From contig CAZUDO010000060.1 in NCBI GenBank assembly GCA_964618895.1, positions 32,655 to 96,654 of the forward strand: 64,000 nt of DNA. The letters run 5' to 3'. The translations under genes and the position numbers were made by a program. The stretch is from CAZUDO01 sp964618895. Lineage in GTDB: Bacteria > Desulfobacterota > Binatia > DP-6. The notes under the pieces were generated by a model. The model worked only from the letters and a program-made list of their open reading frames with translations. It did no database searches and was not told the origin of the DNA. The first letter of the stretch is position 1. Each line of letters starts with the position of its first letter. Shown here in pieces: positions 58,131 to 64,000 of the stretch.

Positions 58131-59030
58131 ATGCTCGAGATCAAACAGCTCAAGATATTCACGACGATCGTCGACGTCGGGACGTTCACCGGCGCCGGCG
58201 AGAAGCTCGGCCTGAGTCAGCCCGCCATCAGCCAGCAGGTGCGCGCGCTCGAGGAGACGCTCGGCGTGGCGCTGCTGGTGCGCGACGGCCGCGGCGCGCG
58301 CCCGACACCGGCCGGCGACCGCTTGGTCCAGTGCGCGCGCCACGTCCTCGGCCGTCTCGAAGAGGTCGAGCACAGCTTCGCCGAGGAGACGAACGGGCGG
58401 CGCGGGATCGTTCGCCTGGGCGCACCGGAGCCCGCGTGCGGCTACCTCCTGCCGAGCGCGCTCGCCATGCTGCGGCGAGAGCTCCCCAAGGTCGAGCTCC
58501 AGGTGACGAGTGGCGAGCCGGCGTCGGTGCTCCCGCGTCTGGCGGCGGGCGACCTCGACCTCGCGCTGGTCGCGCTCCCGGCCGAGTCGGGCCGGGCACG
58601 TGTGGTCGAGGTCGGACAGGACGAGCTCGTGGCCGTGATGCCCCCGCAGCACCCCTGGGTCGGCCGCGGTCGGGTGCTCGCCGGCGACTTCGAGACGCAG
58701 CCGCTGGTGCTCTACGACCGCGCCAGCTCGATCACCGACGCCACCCTCGCCTTCCTGCTCGAAGGCGGCGTCTTCCCGACGGTCGCGATCGAGATCGACC
58801 AGATGGAGGGCGTGAAGGGCCTGGTGCAGGCCGGTGTCGGTGTCGCCGTCGTACCCCGCTGGGCGGTGCGGCGCGAGCTGGCGGCCGGCGCGCTCGGCGC
58901 CGCGTCGCTCGGAGAGGCCGGCCTGCAGCGCACGTGGGCACTGGCATTCTCCGACGAGCTGCCGCGCCCGGCCACCATCGCCGCGGTCGTGCGGCTGCTG
59001 GGCGACGATCTGCCGGGCCGGTTCGCCTGA
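58131..59030 (+). CDS. LysR-family regulator of nitrate assimilation
   Basis: Transcription factor of 299 aa. The winged helix-turn-helix opens it (LKIFTTIVDVGTFTGAGEKL, then LSQPAISQQVRALEETLGVA), followed by the linker helix and a periplasmic-binding-like effector domain (RRGIVRLGAPEPACGYLLPS, GDLDLALVALP, GLVQAGVGVAVVPRW). It is transcribed away from nirBD and is the only regulator in the island, so it probably controls the nitrate operon in response to nitrogen status, as NtcB/Cbl-type LysR proteins do (inference). Confidence 0.9.
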   Translation: MLEIKQLKIFTTIVDVGTFTGAGEKLGLSQPAISQQVRALEETLGVALLVRDGRGARPTPAGDRLVQCARHVLGRLEEVEHSFAEETNGRRGIVRLGAPEPACGYLLPSALAMLRRELPKVELQVTSGEPASVLPRLAAGDLDLALVALPAESGRARVVEVGQDELVAVMPPQHPWVGRGRVLAGDFETQPLVLYDRASSITDATLAFLLEGGVFPTVAIEIDQMEGVKGLVQAGVGVAVVPRWAVRRELAAGALGAASLGEAGLQRTWALAFSDELPRPATIAAVVRLLGDDLPGRFA

Positions 59031-59065
59031 TCTCGCACCGCGCGCGCCGGCGCGCGCGTCCGTCG

Positions 59066-59345
59066 CTAGTACAGCGCCAGGAAGCTCGGCGTCGATCGTC
59101 CCGAGCCCGGTGACCAGGTCGTAGCCCTCGCGTGCGGCGTGGTCCTCGGTCGAGCCCTCGGTGATGTCGTGGAACGCGCCGGTCCCGCAGAGTCCGTACA
59201 GACGCCACGAAGTCCGGCGCCGCCGTCGAGGCAGCCATGAAGTTCACGATGCGCGCTTGCGGGGCGACCGCGTGCGCGTACTCCACGTCCAGCGACGCCT
59301 CGGTCGAGCCGCAGTCGTCGTACGCGCAGCCGGGGGCCTTCCGGG
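59066..59345 (-). pseudogene. remnant of an S53 (sedolisin-like) peptidase gene
   Basis: Two frames on the minus strand give pieces of one family: TEASLDVEYAHAVAPQARI and VNFMAASTAAPDFVASV, then one frame over LYGLCGTGAFHDITEGST and GYDLVTGLGTIDA. The first is the sedolisin block with the catalytic Asp line; the second is the calcium-binding C-terminal end. The serine region between them is missing and the frame breaks near 59215. A dead fragment. Confidence 0.65.
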
Positions 59346-59377
59346 CTCACCATGGGCTGCGCCGCACCGAAGTTCTT

Positions 59378-59809
59378 TCAGGGCTGGAGTCGGACGGGGA
59401 GTGGGGTACCGAAACGAGAGAAGTCGCGGTCTTCCGTGAGAATCTCCGCAACGCCGTGTTCTCGGCACACGGCGACCACCTGCGCGTCGAATGCGAGATT
59501 CCCCTGGACGGCGCCGCTTCGGCATGCCTCGGCGAAGAGCGCGGGGAACATCGGCCCTGGAACGAGAAGGCGGGCCGATGGGCTGCCCAGAACCTGATCG
59601 AGGAACTCGAGCGTCGTTTCGAGCCCGGTCGGCGGATGAAAGATACGAGGGTGCGTCACCACCCGAACGAACTCACCGATGCAGAACGCGGGGAGTGCCC
59701 AAGGTGCTCCCCCTTCCACGAGCGCTCGCAATCGTTCCATGGCGAGCTCGTGCAGTGGCATCTCCGCACGGTGGGCGTGCACGAGGACGTTGGTGTCGAT
59801 CGCGATCAT
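59378..59809 (-). CDS. vapC: PIN-domain ribonuclease toxin (VapC)
   Basis: PIN-domain protein of 143 aa. Acidic residues expected for metal binding are seen: D5 in MIAIDTNVLVHAH, E46 in CIGEFVRVVTHP, D108 in FDAQVVAVCREHG and the TEDRDFSRF end. VapC toxins cut tRNA or rRNA. The ATG overlaps the stop of the antitoxin gene (ATGA), standard for vapBC. The toxin looks intact. Confidence 0.9.
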   Translation of the reverse strand: MIAIDTNVLVHAHRAEMPLHELAMERLRALVEGGAPWALPAFCIGEFVRVVTHPRIFHPPTGLETTLEFLDQVLGSPSARLLVPGPMFPALFAEACRSGAVQGNLAFDAQVVAVCREHGVAEILTEDRDFSRFGTPLPVRLQP

Positions 59810-60045
59810 CGACGATCGTCGAGGAGATCGTACAGGGCGTTGCGATCGGCAACGTCGAGAGCGGGAGGGCTAGAACCGCGGACCGTCGGGGGCGAGAAGC
59901 GGTATCGCGGTCTCCCCTCTGGCCGCGGCGTGAGCCGGGCCCGCAACGCCTCCTCGACAACCGCTCGAAGCGTCGTGCCCTGGGCCGCCGCATGACGTTT
60001 CGCCCGCTCCAGCAAGCGGTCGTCGATGTCCAGGGTCGTCTTCAT
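59806..60045 (-). CDS. vapB: ribbon-helix-helix antitoxin (VapB)
   Basis: Antitoxin of 79 aa. The N-terminal ribbon-helix-helix MKTTLDIDDRLLERAKRHAA and TLRAVVEEALRARL binds DNA as a dimer; the rest (residues 45-79) would bind the toxin. ATG at 60045 lies inside a perfect palindrome, so the protein should repress its own synthesis. In-frame starts upstream would run through the operator. Confidence 0.88.
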   Translation of the reverse strand: MKTTLDIDDRLLERAKRHAAAQGTTLRAVVEEALRARLTPRPEGRPRYRFSPPTVRGSSPPALDVADRNALYDLLDDRR

Positions 60046-60073
60046 ATGGGTGACCCATATCATGGACCCATAT
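60044..60073. promoter_or_regulatory. vapBC operator: palindrome over the vapB start
   Basis: ATATGGGT-g-ACCCATAT (60044-60060) is a perfect 17-bp palindrome that includes part of the vapB start codon. ACCCATAT is repeated 13 bp on (60066-60073), giving an extra half site. Ribbon-helix-helix antitoxins bind such tandem sites. Confidence 0.7.
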
Positions 60074-60206
60074 GAACGGCAATCCGTAACGGCCACGCGC
60101 AGAACGAATCAAGCGTGGCGAACGCGGTGATCTTGTCGCTTGCTGCCGGTCTGTAACCCCTGCTGAGCGCGCTCGCACGCACCCCGATGTCATCGCGCGG
60201 GCGGCA

Positions 60207-60605
60207 GTGTTTCTTCTTCTCAAGGACAGCCGCTCGTCATTCGGCATCGAAGGTGAACGTCCATCCTCGCAGCGTGCCGCGCGGTGGGCGCAGGCGATAG
60301 GTGAGGCAGGCTCCCGGCCGCTAACGTTGAACGAACTGGAGCGCCTTCAACGCGTCGTACTCGGGGATGACCGCTTTGCTCGCCTTGGCCTCCGTACAGA
60401 GGGTAGACTCATCGGGCTGCACGACCGCGAGACGCAGGAACCGATTCCCGATCACATTGGCGCCCGCGCAGAGGATCTCCGCAGCCTCATCGCCGGCATC
60501 GTCGCCTATGGTGAGCGCGGCATCGCTGGCGGCGTCGACCCAGTCGTCGCTGCTGCCGCGATGGCTTCGGCGGGGAAGCGGGCATCTATCGGACAGAGGA
60601 CGTGA
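60207..60605 (+). pseudogene. Fic family protein fragment without the active site
   Basis: The frame reads LLKDSRSSFGIEGERPSSQR, AARWAQAIGEAG and LRTEGRLIGLHDRETQEPIP, the part that precedes the Fic core in one large Fic family (inhibitory helix and N-terminal domain). After VVAAAAMA the expected HPFxDGNGR motif is missing and the frame ends in unrelated text. It is a truncated gene, unrelated in detail to the intact Fic protein at the left end. Confidence 0.65.
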
Positions 60606-60665
60606 GAAGCAGTTCGCGGCATTGACTGACGCTGAGACGGAACGGATCGAACAGCTCTACGCGGG

Positions 60666-60803
60666 ATGCTTCGACGGGATCGCGAGCAGCAGTCGATCCG
60701 ACTGAACCCCAAGGTCCTGGCGTGGGCGAAGAAGGAAGCCCAGCGCCGAGGCATCGGATATCAGACCGTGATCAACGAGGCGCTCCTCGCGACGTGTGCC
60801 TGA
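60666..60803 (+). CDS. short BrnA/CopG-like antitoxin, possibly truncated
   Basis: Frame of 45 codons: REQQSIRLNPKVLAWAKKEA and GYQTVINEALLATCA. This is the ribbon-helix-helix tail of BrnA-type antitoxins (SIRLDPxVLxWFK...GYQTLIN). Upstream, another frame reads LTDAETERIEQLYAG, like the normal N-terminal part, so the gene may be frame-shifted. No BrnT toxin is adjacent. Ribosome-binding site is weak. Confidence 0.5.
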   Translation: MLRRDREQQSIRLNPKVLAWAKKEAQRRGIGYQTVINEALLATCA

Positions 60804-60937
60804 GGACGCGGCCGCTTCCTGGTGCGGCCATGCGAGATGGACGCCGGCGGCAGGAGCCGTGGACCGAAAGCGGTAGTGAGTCGAATCGTGAGCCGGCGTC
60901 GATCGACAACGAAGGGCCGTAGCCGTATTCTGGCGCC

Positions 60938-61387
60938 GTGTGGCCGGACCGGAATCGCGAAGGGCTGACGCCAAGGCAGGTGGACCACTGCCAGACGGCG
61001 TGGACCATTATCACCAGTGGCGGTCTAGCCGTACCGCTTGACATCGGCCGCGCCTCGACCGCTTTGACGACGACCGGGTACGGCGAGCAGGATCGCACCG
61101 TGTACCTCGGCGCGAACGTCTACCCGAATCTTACGGCCGTGGACGCCAACTCACGGCTATCCGTGCTTGCGTGCCTCACTCACGAGTACGCTCACGCCGA
61201 ACGGCATGTCGGCGGGTACCAGCGACCGAAAACGTTGCCAGACCTTTTGCTAGACGAGGCCGAAGCGAGCATTCACGCGTCGTTCCATCCGGTCCTGCGA
61301 CACAAAGACCGAGAGGACCTTGTTGAGGACGCTCGGGATCGGCTCATCAAGTGGCTCGGCTACCAGTGGCTAAGGGGAGAATCATGA
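60938..61387 (+). CDS. small HExxH zinc-metallopeptidase-like protein
   Basis: Protein of 149 aa. LTHEYAHAERHVGG contains HExxH plus a nearby histidine, and LLDEAEASIHASF offers a downstream glutamate that could complete a gluzincin-type zinc site. RTVYLGANVYPNLTAVDANS precedes it. Small HExxH proteins of this size are often phage or TA-type proteases (ImmA/IrrE-like), but I recognise no exact family. GTG at 60938. Its stop overlaps the start of the next gene (ATGA), so the two form a coupled pair. Confidence 0.6.
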   Translation: MWPDRNREGLTPRQVDHCQTAWTIITSGGLAVPLDIGRASTALTTTGYGEQDRTVYLGANVYPNLTAVDANSRLSVLACLTHEYAHAERHVGGYQRPKTLPDLLLDEAEASIHASFHPVLRHKDREDLVEDARDRLIKWLGYQWLRGES

Positions 61388-61602
61388 AGGTTGAACCGTC
61401 CGGCGTGGTAATGATCGGGGAGTGCAGCGTCCAGACCGAGCGCTGCGTCGCCCGCAAGCCAGCTCCTATCACCGCGGTCTGGACCGTGCCGGGCAGAAGC
61501 CAGATCAACGTGTGTTCGGCCTGCCTCGATGAACAAATCCGCATCGGGGAGTGGATCGTTGAGGGCGCTCGGCCTGGCGCCGCACGTTTGCCAGGCGCCT
61601 GA
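61384..61602 (+). CDS. small cysteine-containing partner protein
   Basis: Protein of 72 aa starting with ATG that overlaps the upstream stop, with AAGGGGAG just before it. Four cysteines occur as C..., CVAR and CSAC (GECSVQTERC, INVCSACLDEQI), enough for a small zinc site. No family recognised. Tight coupling to the HExxH gene suggests the proteins act together. Confidence 0.55.
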   Translation: MKVEPSGVVMIGECSVQTERCVARKPAPITAVWTVPGRSQINVCSACLDEQIRIGEWIVEGARPGAARLPGA

Positions 61603-61729
61603 AGTGAAGAGGATCACCGGACTCGGGCGTACCCCCATCTGGCAGCTCGAACGCGACGGCCTGTTCCCGAAGCGAGTAAAGCTGTCAGGGACGCGAGCAG
61701 CGCGGTCTTCCTGGGTAGCTGTAGCGTAG
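61595..61729 (+). pseudogene. AlpA-like excisionase/regulator remnant
   Basis: The frame reads APEVKRITGLGRTPIWQLER and GLFPKRVKLSGTRAARSSWV, the helix-turn-helix core of AlpA-type phage and island regulators (V..ITGLSRxTIYxLxxxGxFPxxVxLG). The usual end (W.xxEVxxWL) is lost after WVAV. It lies 52 bp from the left tRNA-Phe repeat, the usual place of such genes in integrated islands. Confidence 0.6.
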
Positions 61730-61780
61730 CTGAACCCTTCGTGCGCCCAGGCGAGAACGTGCAACACCGCGATCCATCAA

Positions 61781-61823
61781 GTGGCGAGGGGCGGAGTTGA
61801 ACCGCCGACACCGTGATTTTCAG
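61781..61823. repeat. tRNA-Phe 3' fragment, attachment-site copy 1
   Basis: 43 bp identical but for one base to 63646-63688. On the minus strand it runs from the anticodon loop (CTGAAAA, anticodon GAA) through the variable and T arms (GGCGG-TTCAACT-CCGCC) to the acceptor 3' strand and discriminator A. No 5' half follows, so it is not a working tRNA but a duplicated att site. Confidence 0.85.
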
Positions 61824-61976
61824 TTTGAACGGGAAGCCTTGCTAAGAGACCTCCGGGTGTCACTATCCGCACGTCGACGCTGCAACATCTGGCACCGCAG
61901 CGGAATGGGGACGGTGACGGTCGGAGGTCCGATACTTCCGCCCAGTTTGCAACCACGCTGCAACCAGGCGACCTAC

Positions 61977-62360
61977 CTACCTGACGATCACGCGCACGCG
62001 CCCGTGGCGTGTCACGGTCGCGATGAACGGACGCTGCCGCCGTCGATGCAGTAAGTGTTCCATCGCACGGCGTGCCCGCACGAACGCCTGCCCCATGTCG
62101 GCACCGCTCATCCGCTGCGCCGTCAGCACGAACGCACGGACCCCGGCGTCGAGAAGGGCGGCCCGTTCGAGTGGGCGGTGTCGGATCCGCTCATCCTTGG
62201 TGAGCACAATCCAGCCTCGCTGCCCAACCACCCGGAGCCAGTCCGCGTCCGAGGCATCGGCTGGGAAGTGGTCGTCGTGAACTTGCGCCTGCAGTCCCGC
62301 TTGCCGGAGAGCCTCGGGCACGACACGCCGACCGAGAGACCGGTCGACGAAGTAGACGAT
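61977..62360 (-). CDS. DUF5615 PIN-like toxin, start codon missing
   Basis: PIN-like RNase protein. DIVYFVDRSLGRRVVPEALR carries the first metal-binding aspartate; HDDHFPADASDADWLRVVG and VLTKDERIRHRPLERAALL are the DUF5615 lines. The only canonical in-frame start, GTG at 62321, would cut off the first strand and catalytic aspartate. The frame is open to the antitoxin stop but has no ATG, GTG or TTG; ATC at 62360 is where a start would be expected. It could be a start-codon mutant or use a rare start. Coupled to the DUF433 gene. Confidence 0.7.
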   Translation of the reverse strand: MVYFVDRSLGRRVVPEALRQAGLQAQVHDDHFPADASDADWLRVVGQRGWIVLTKDERIRHRPLERAALLDAGVRAFVLTAQRMSGADMGQAFVRARRAMEHLLHRRRQRPFIATVTRHGRVRVIVR

Positions 62361-62361
62361 G

Positions 62362-63087
62362 TCAGGCCGCTTCGGCGAGGCGCAACTCGCAGCGGATCGC
62401 CTCTTCGATATCCTTGGGCTCCCGGCCGTAGTCGGCGGCTAGATCCTGGATGCACTCGCCAGCCTTGTACCGCTCGGCGATCACCGATGTGGGGATCCCA
62501 GAACCCACCAAGACAGGGCGCCCGTACTGCACCCGCGGGTCCATCATAACGACGCGGGGCTCGTCCGTGTCGTGCTTCCGAGTGAACGGATAGAGCCGGA
62601 CAGGAGCACCAGTGGGGTTCCGATCGATCCGGTGTAGATGGGCCATCAGCATTGTCCGCATCGCCGTCTGACCTGCCTTCGAGGCGTTGATCAACGCGCC
62701 GTAGCGGTCGACGAAGAGGTCCAGTCCGTCCGTCTGGAGTGCGGGATCGGCAAGGGGATGACCGTTGGGGCAGACTCCCTTCCTCCCGAGGTAATCGAGC
62801 GCCGTCCGTACCTTCGGTAGGCTGACATCATGATGGCGGCGCAGCGCATCGAGCACGTGCGCCTCGACGAGGTTCAGGAAGGAAAGCAACCGCTCGGCCG
62901 AATCCGCGAGCCGGATGACGGGCGCGGCGCGCTTCACCCCCTGCTTCGTCTTGTAGGGGCCGCCCAGGACCCAGTACCGCAGCGTGGCCGTCGGGAGGTC
63001 GAGGTACCGGGCCGCCTCCCCTAGCGAATAGGCGGGCGTCTCGATGATCTTACGCCCCTCATGGGCCTCTCGTCCCTTGGCCGTCAC
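62362..63087 (-). CDS. DUF433 antitoxin with MerR-like N-terminus
   Basis: Protein of 241 aa. YSLGEAARYLDLPTATLRYW is a MerR-type helix-turn-helix. The C-terminal DUF433 domain reads MMDPRVQYGRPVLVGSGIPT and SVIAERYKAGECIQDLAADY, the fold of VapB45-like antitoxins. GTG at 63087 follows GGGAGGAACC. It precedes the PIN-like toxin and would neutralise it and repress the pair. Confidence 0.85.
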   Translation of the reverse strand: MTAKGREAHEGRKIIETPAYSLGEAARYLDLPTATLRYWVLGGPYKTKQGVKRAAPVIRLADSAERLLSFLNLVEAHVLDALRRHHDVSLPKVRTALDYLGRKGVCPNGHPLADPALQTDGLDLFVDRYGALINASKAGQTAMRTMLMAHLHRIDRNPTGAPVRLYPFTRKHDTDEPRVVMMDPRVQYGRPVLVGSGIPTSVIAERYKAGECIQDLAADYGREPKDIEEAIRCELRLAEAA

Positions 63088-63440
63088 GGTTCCTCCCAGC
63101 CCGGCGCCGTGCCGCGCGTCTCTCTATGAACCCCACTGGGGCGCCGGAGTCAATGAACCGCTGCCCCGACGCCACGATTCCGCAAGGGTCTTCCCGCCGC
63201 GGTTGCATGGGGGCAGGTCGGTCACGGCACGGCCACGCTCCGCGTCCATCGCATCCGTGCCCACCCCATCGTGCGCCACCTCCTTGCGCGCATGAACGTC
63301 GGCGACATCCTGCGTAGCTCTCTCGGTGGCGCTCGACAGGGGCACATCGACCACGCCCTGGCCCTCGAGGTGCTTCCTGCAGAACTACATCTTGTCGCCC
63401 GCCTGCTGAGCGACACGAGCGCGAGCGCGATGAAGAAGGC
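63088..63440. other. gap with decayed coding text
   Basis: 353 bp between the DUF433 gene and the recombinase tail. A plus-strand frame (63271-63471) reads MNVGDILRSS, HALALEVLPAELHLVARLL and MKKAG before breaking; it may be altered recombinase sequence but does not match the family core. Nothing else is recognised. Confidence 0.4.
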
Positions 63441-63629
63441 AGGAGCGTATTCGAGCGCTACAACATCGTGAGCGAGCGCGACCTCGCGGAGGCTATCGAA
63501 CGTGTCACCGCCTACGTCGCCGAGCGCCGGAACGCGCCACCGAAGGTCGTCCCCATTCGACCATCGACCTTCGAAGGCGGACAAAACGCCGACATCCGCG
63601 CCACGGTGGGGATCCGACGGCCGCCGTAA
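63441..63629 (+). pseudogene. C-terminal tail of a tyrosine recombinase (integrase)
   Basis: The frame reads RSVFERYNIVSERDLAEAIE and ends in basic text. (R)S(V/M)FxRYNIVSExDL is the line that holds the catalytic tyrosine of many tyrosine recombinases. The adjacent frame carries MKKAG just before, the usual preceding residues, so the gene is frame-shifted at 63440 and its catalytic arginines are gone. It ends 16 bp from the right tRNA-Phe repeat, the normal position of an integrase gene. Confidence 0.75.
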
Positions 63630-63645
63630 GTGCTTGAACTACTGA

Positions 63646-63688
63646 GTGGCCAGGGGCGGAGTTGAACCGCCGACACCGTGATTTTCAG
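63646..63688. repeat. tRNA-Phe 3' fragment, attachment-site copy 2
   Basis: Second 43-bp copy of the tRNA-Phe 3' half (anticodon loop to discriminator), with the acceptor strand CCTGGCC that suits a 5' GGCCAGG. The sequence to its right does not continue as a tRNA 5' half, so this is also an att copy. It bounds the 1.8-kb segment starting at 61824. Confidence 0.85.
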
Positions 63689-63869
63689 GTCCACGAGGAT
63701 CACCAGGGTGGTACACTTCGTACTCCTGGCGCCAAGAAGCATTTGAGTTTCCGGGCCCTCCTCGTCGGCCCGATTCGACCCCCGTCGACCTGCATTCGCG
63801 GACAGAACACGGACGGCCGCGGGGCGGCTGTACTCTCGCCGTCGTCTCGCAGCTTTAGCCCCACCCCTT

Positions 63870-64000
63870 TCAAGGTGTCTTCTTGGTCCGCGCCGCCGCC
63901 ATCAGCCGCGCCGTGGAGTGATGGCGCTGGGCGACACTCCGCGCGACGTAGCCTTTGGGCACGGGTTTCTTCGGCGCGCGCCGGCTCTTCCGCACCGTCG
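63870..64000 (-). CDS. C-terminal part of a small basic protein (cut by the window end)
   Basis: A minus-strand frame reads RKSRRAPKKPVPKGYVARSV and ARLMAAARTKKTP before its stop at 63870, with no start inside the window. It is lysine/arginine rich. No family recognised. The stretch 63689-63869 shows no gene. Confidence 0.3.
   Translation of the reverse strand, partial: TVRKSRRAPKKPVPKGYVARSVAQRHHSTARLMAAARTKKTP

Overview
The window is high-GC DNA from a Gram-negative bacterium. It carries a complete division and cell-wall (dcw) cluster, a meso-diaminopimelate type MurE, a type A-like RNase P RNA, an rpsU-cvpA-dnaG-rpoD block and a proteobacterial-style rsmE-gshB pair. Gene content and codon use fit a deltaproteobacterium-like lineage (Binatota, Myxococcota or Desulfobacterota). 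This placement is inference from gene style; no 16S rRNA gene is present.

Layout. 1-5.8 kb: an intact Fic protein, two tandem ArsA/GET3-like ATPases, a PhaE/phasin-like coiled-coil protein, a small membrane protein and a B12-type radical SAM enzyme. 5.8-6.55 kb: a decayed duplicate of the ftsZ 3' end, then a Phd-YoeB toxin-antitoxin (TA) pair with its own palindromic operator. 6.8-24.2 kb, minus strand: the dcw cluster mraZ-rsmH-ftsL-ftsI-murE-murF-mraY-murD-ftsW-murG-murC-murB-ftsQ-ftsA-ftsZ. It is mostly coupled by ATGA or GTGA overlaps, is driven from a strong sigma-70-like promoter, and has five GTGG repeats at exact 10-bp spacing (a MraZ box). 24.2-25.5 kb: rnpB, a coiled-coil zinc-ribbon protein and a CAU tRNA. 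25.5-29.8 kb: rpoD, dnaG, cvpA and rpsU. 30-39.4 kb: a glycerophosphodiesterase on the minus strand, then prmA-rsmE-gshB and the 2-oxoglutarate dehydrogenase operon sucA-sucB-lpdA on the plus strand.

39.4-49.4 kb is accessory: two long palindromic elements (one ends prmA, one follows lpdA), a truncated AAA ATPase, a methyltransferase with three unknown small genes, a phytanoyl-CoA dioxygenase-like enzyme, a secreted metzincin protease, a GH29 fucosidase, a DUF4105 membrane protein, and a Panacea antitoxin whose partner toxin gene is frame-shifted. 49.4-59.0 kb is a nitrate assimilation island: NarK transporter, Rieske protein, four-cluster ferredoxin, NasA-type nitrate reductase, membrane cytochrome b-like protein and a fused NirB-NirD, divergent from a LysR regulator. 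Its genes overlap or nearly touch, so it is probably one transcript that carries nitrate to ammonium.

59.0-64.0 kb is a graveyard of mobile DNA: an S53 protease remnant, VapBC with an operator over the vapB start, a Fic fragment, a BrnA-like antitoxin, a small HExxH protein pair, an AlpA remnant, and a DUF433/PIN-like TA pair. Two 43-bp direct repeats there are 3' halves of a tRNA-Phe gene, and the tail of a tyrosine recombinase ends 16 bp from one of them. They mark the ends of successive integrations; the intact tRNA-Phe should lie to the right of the window.
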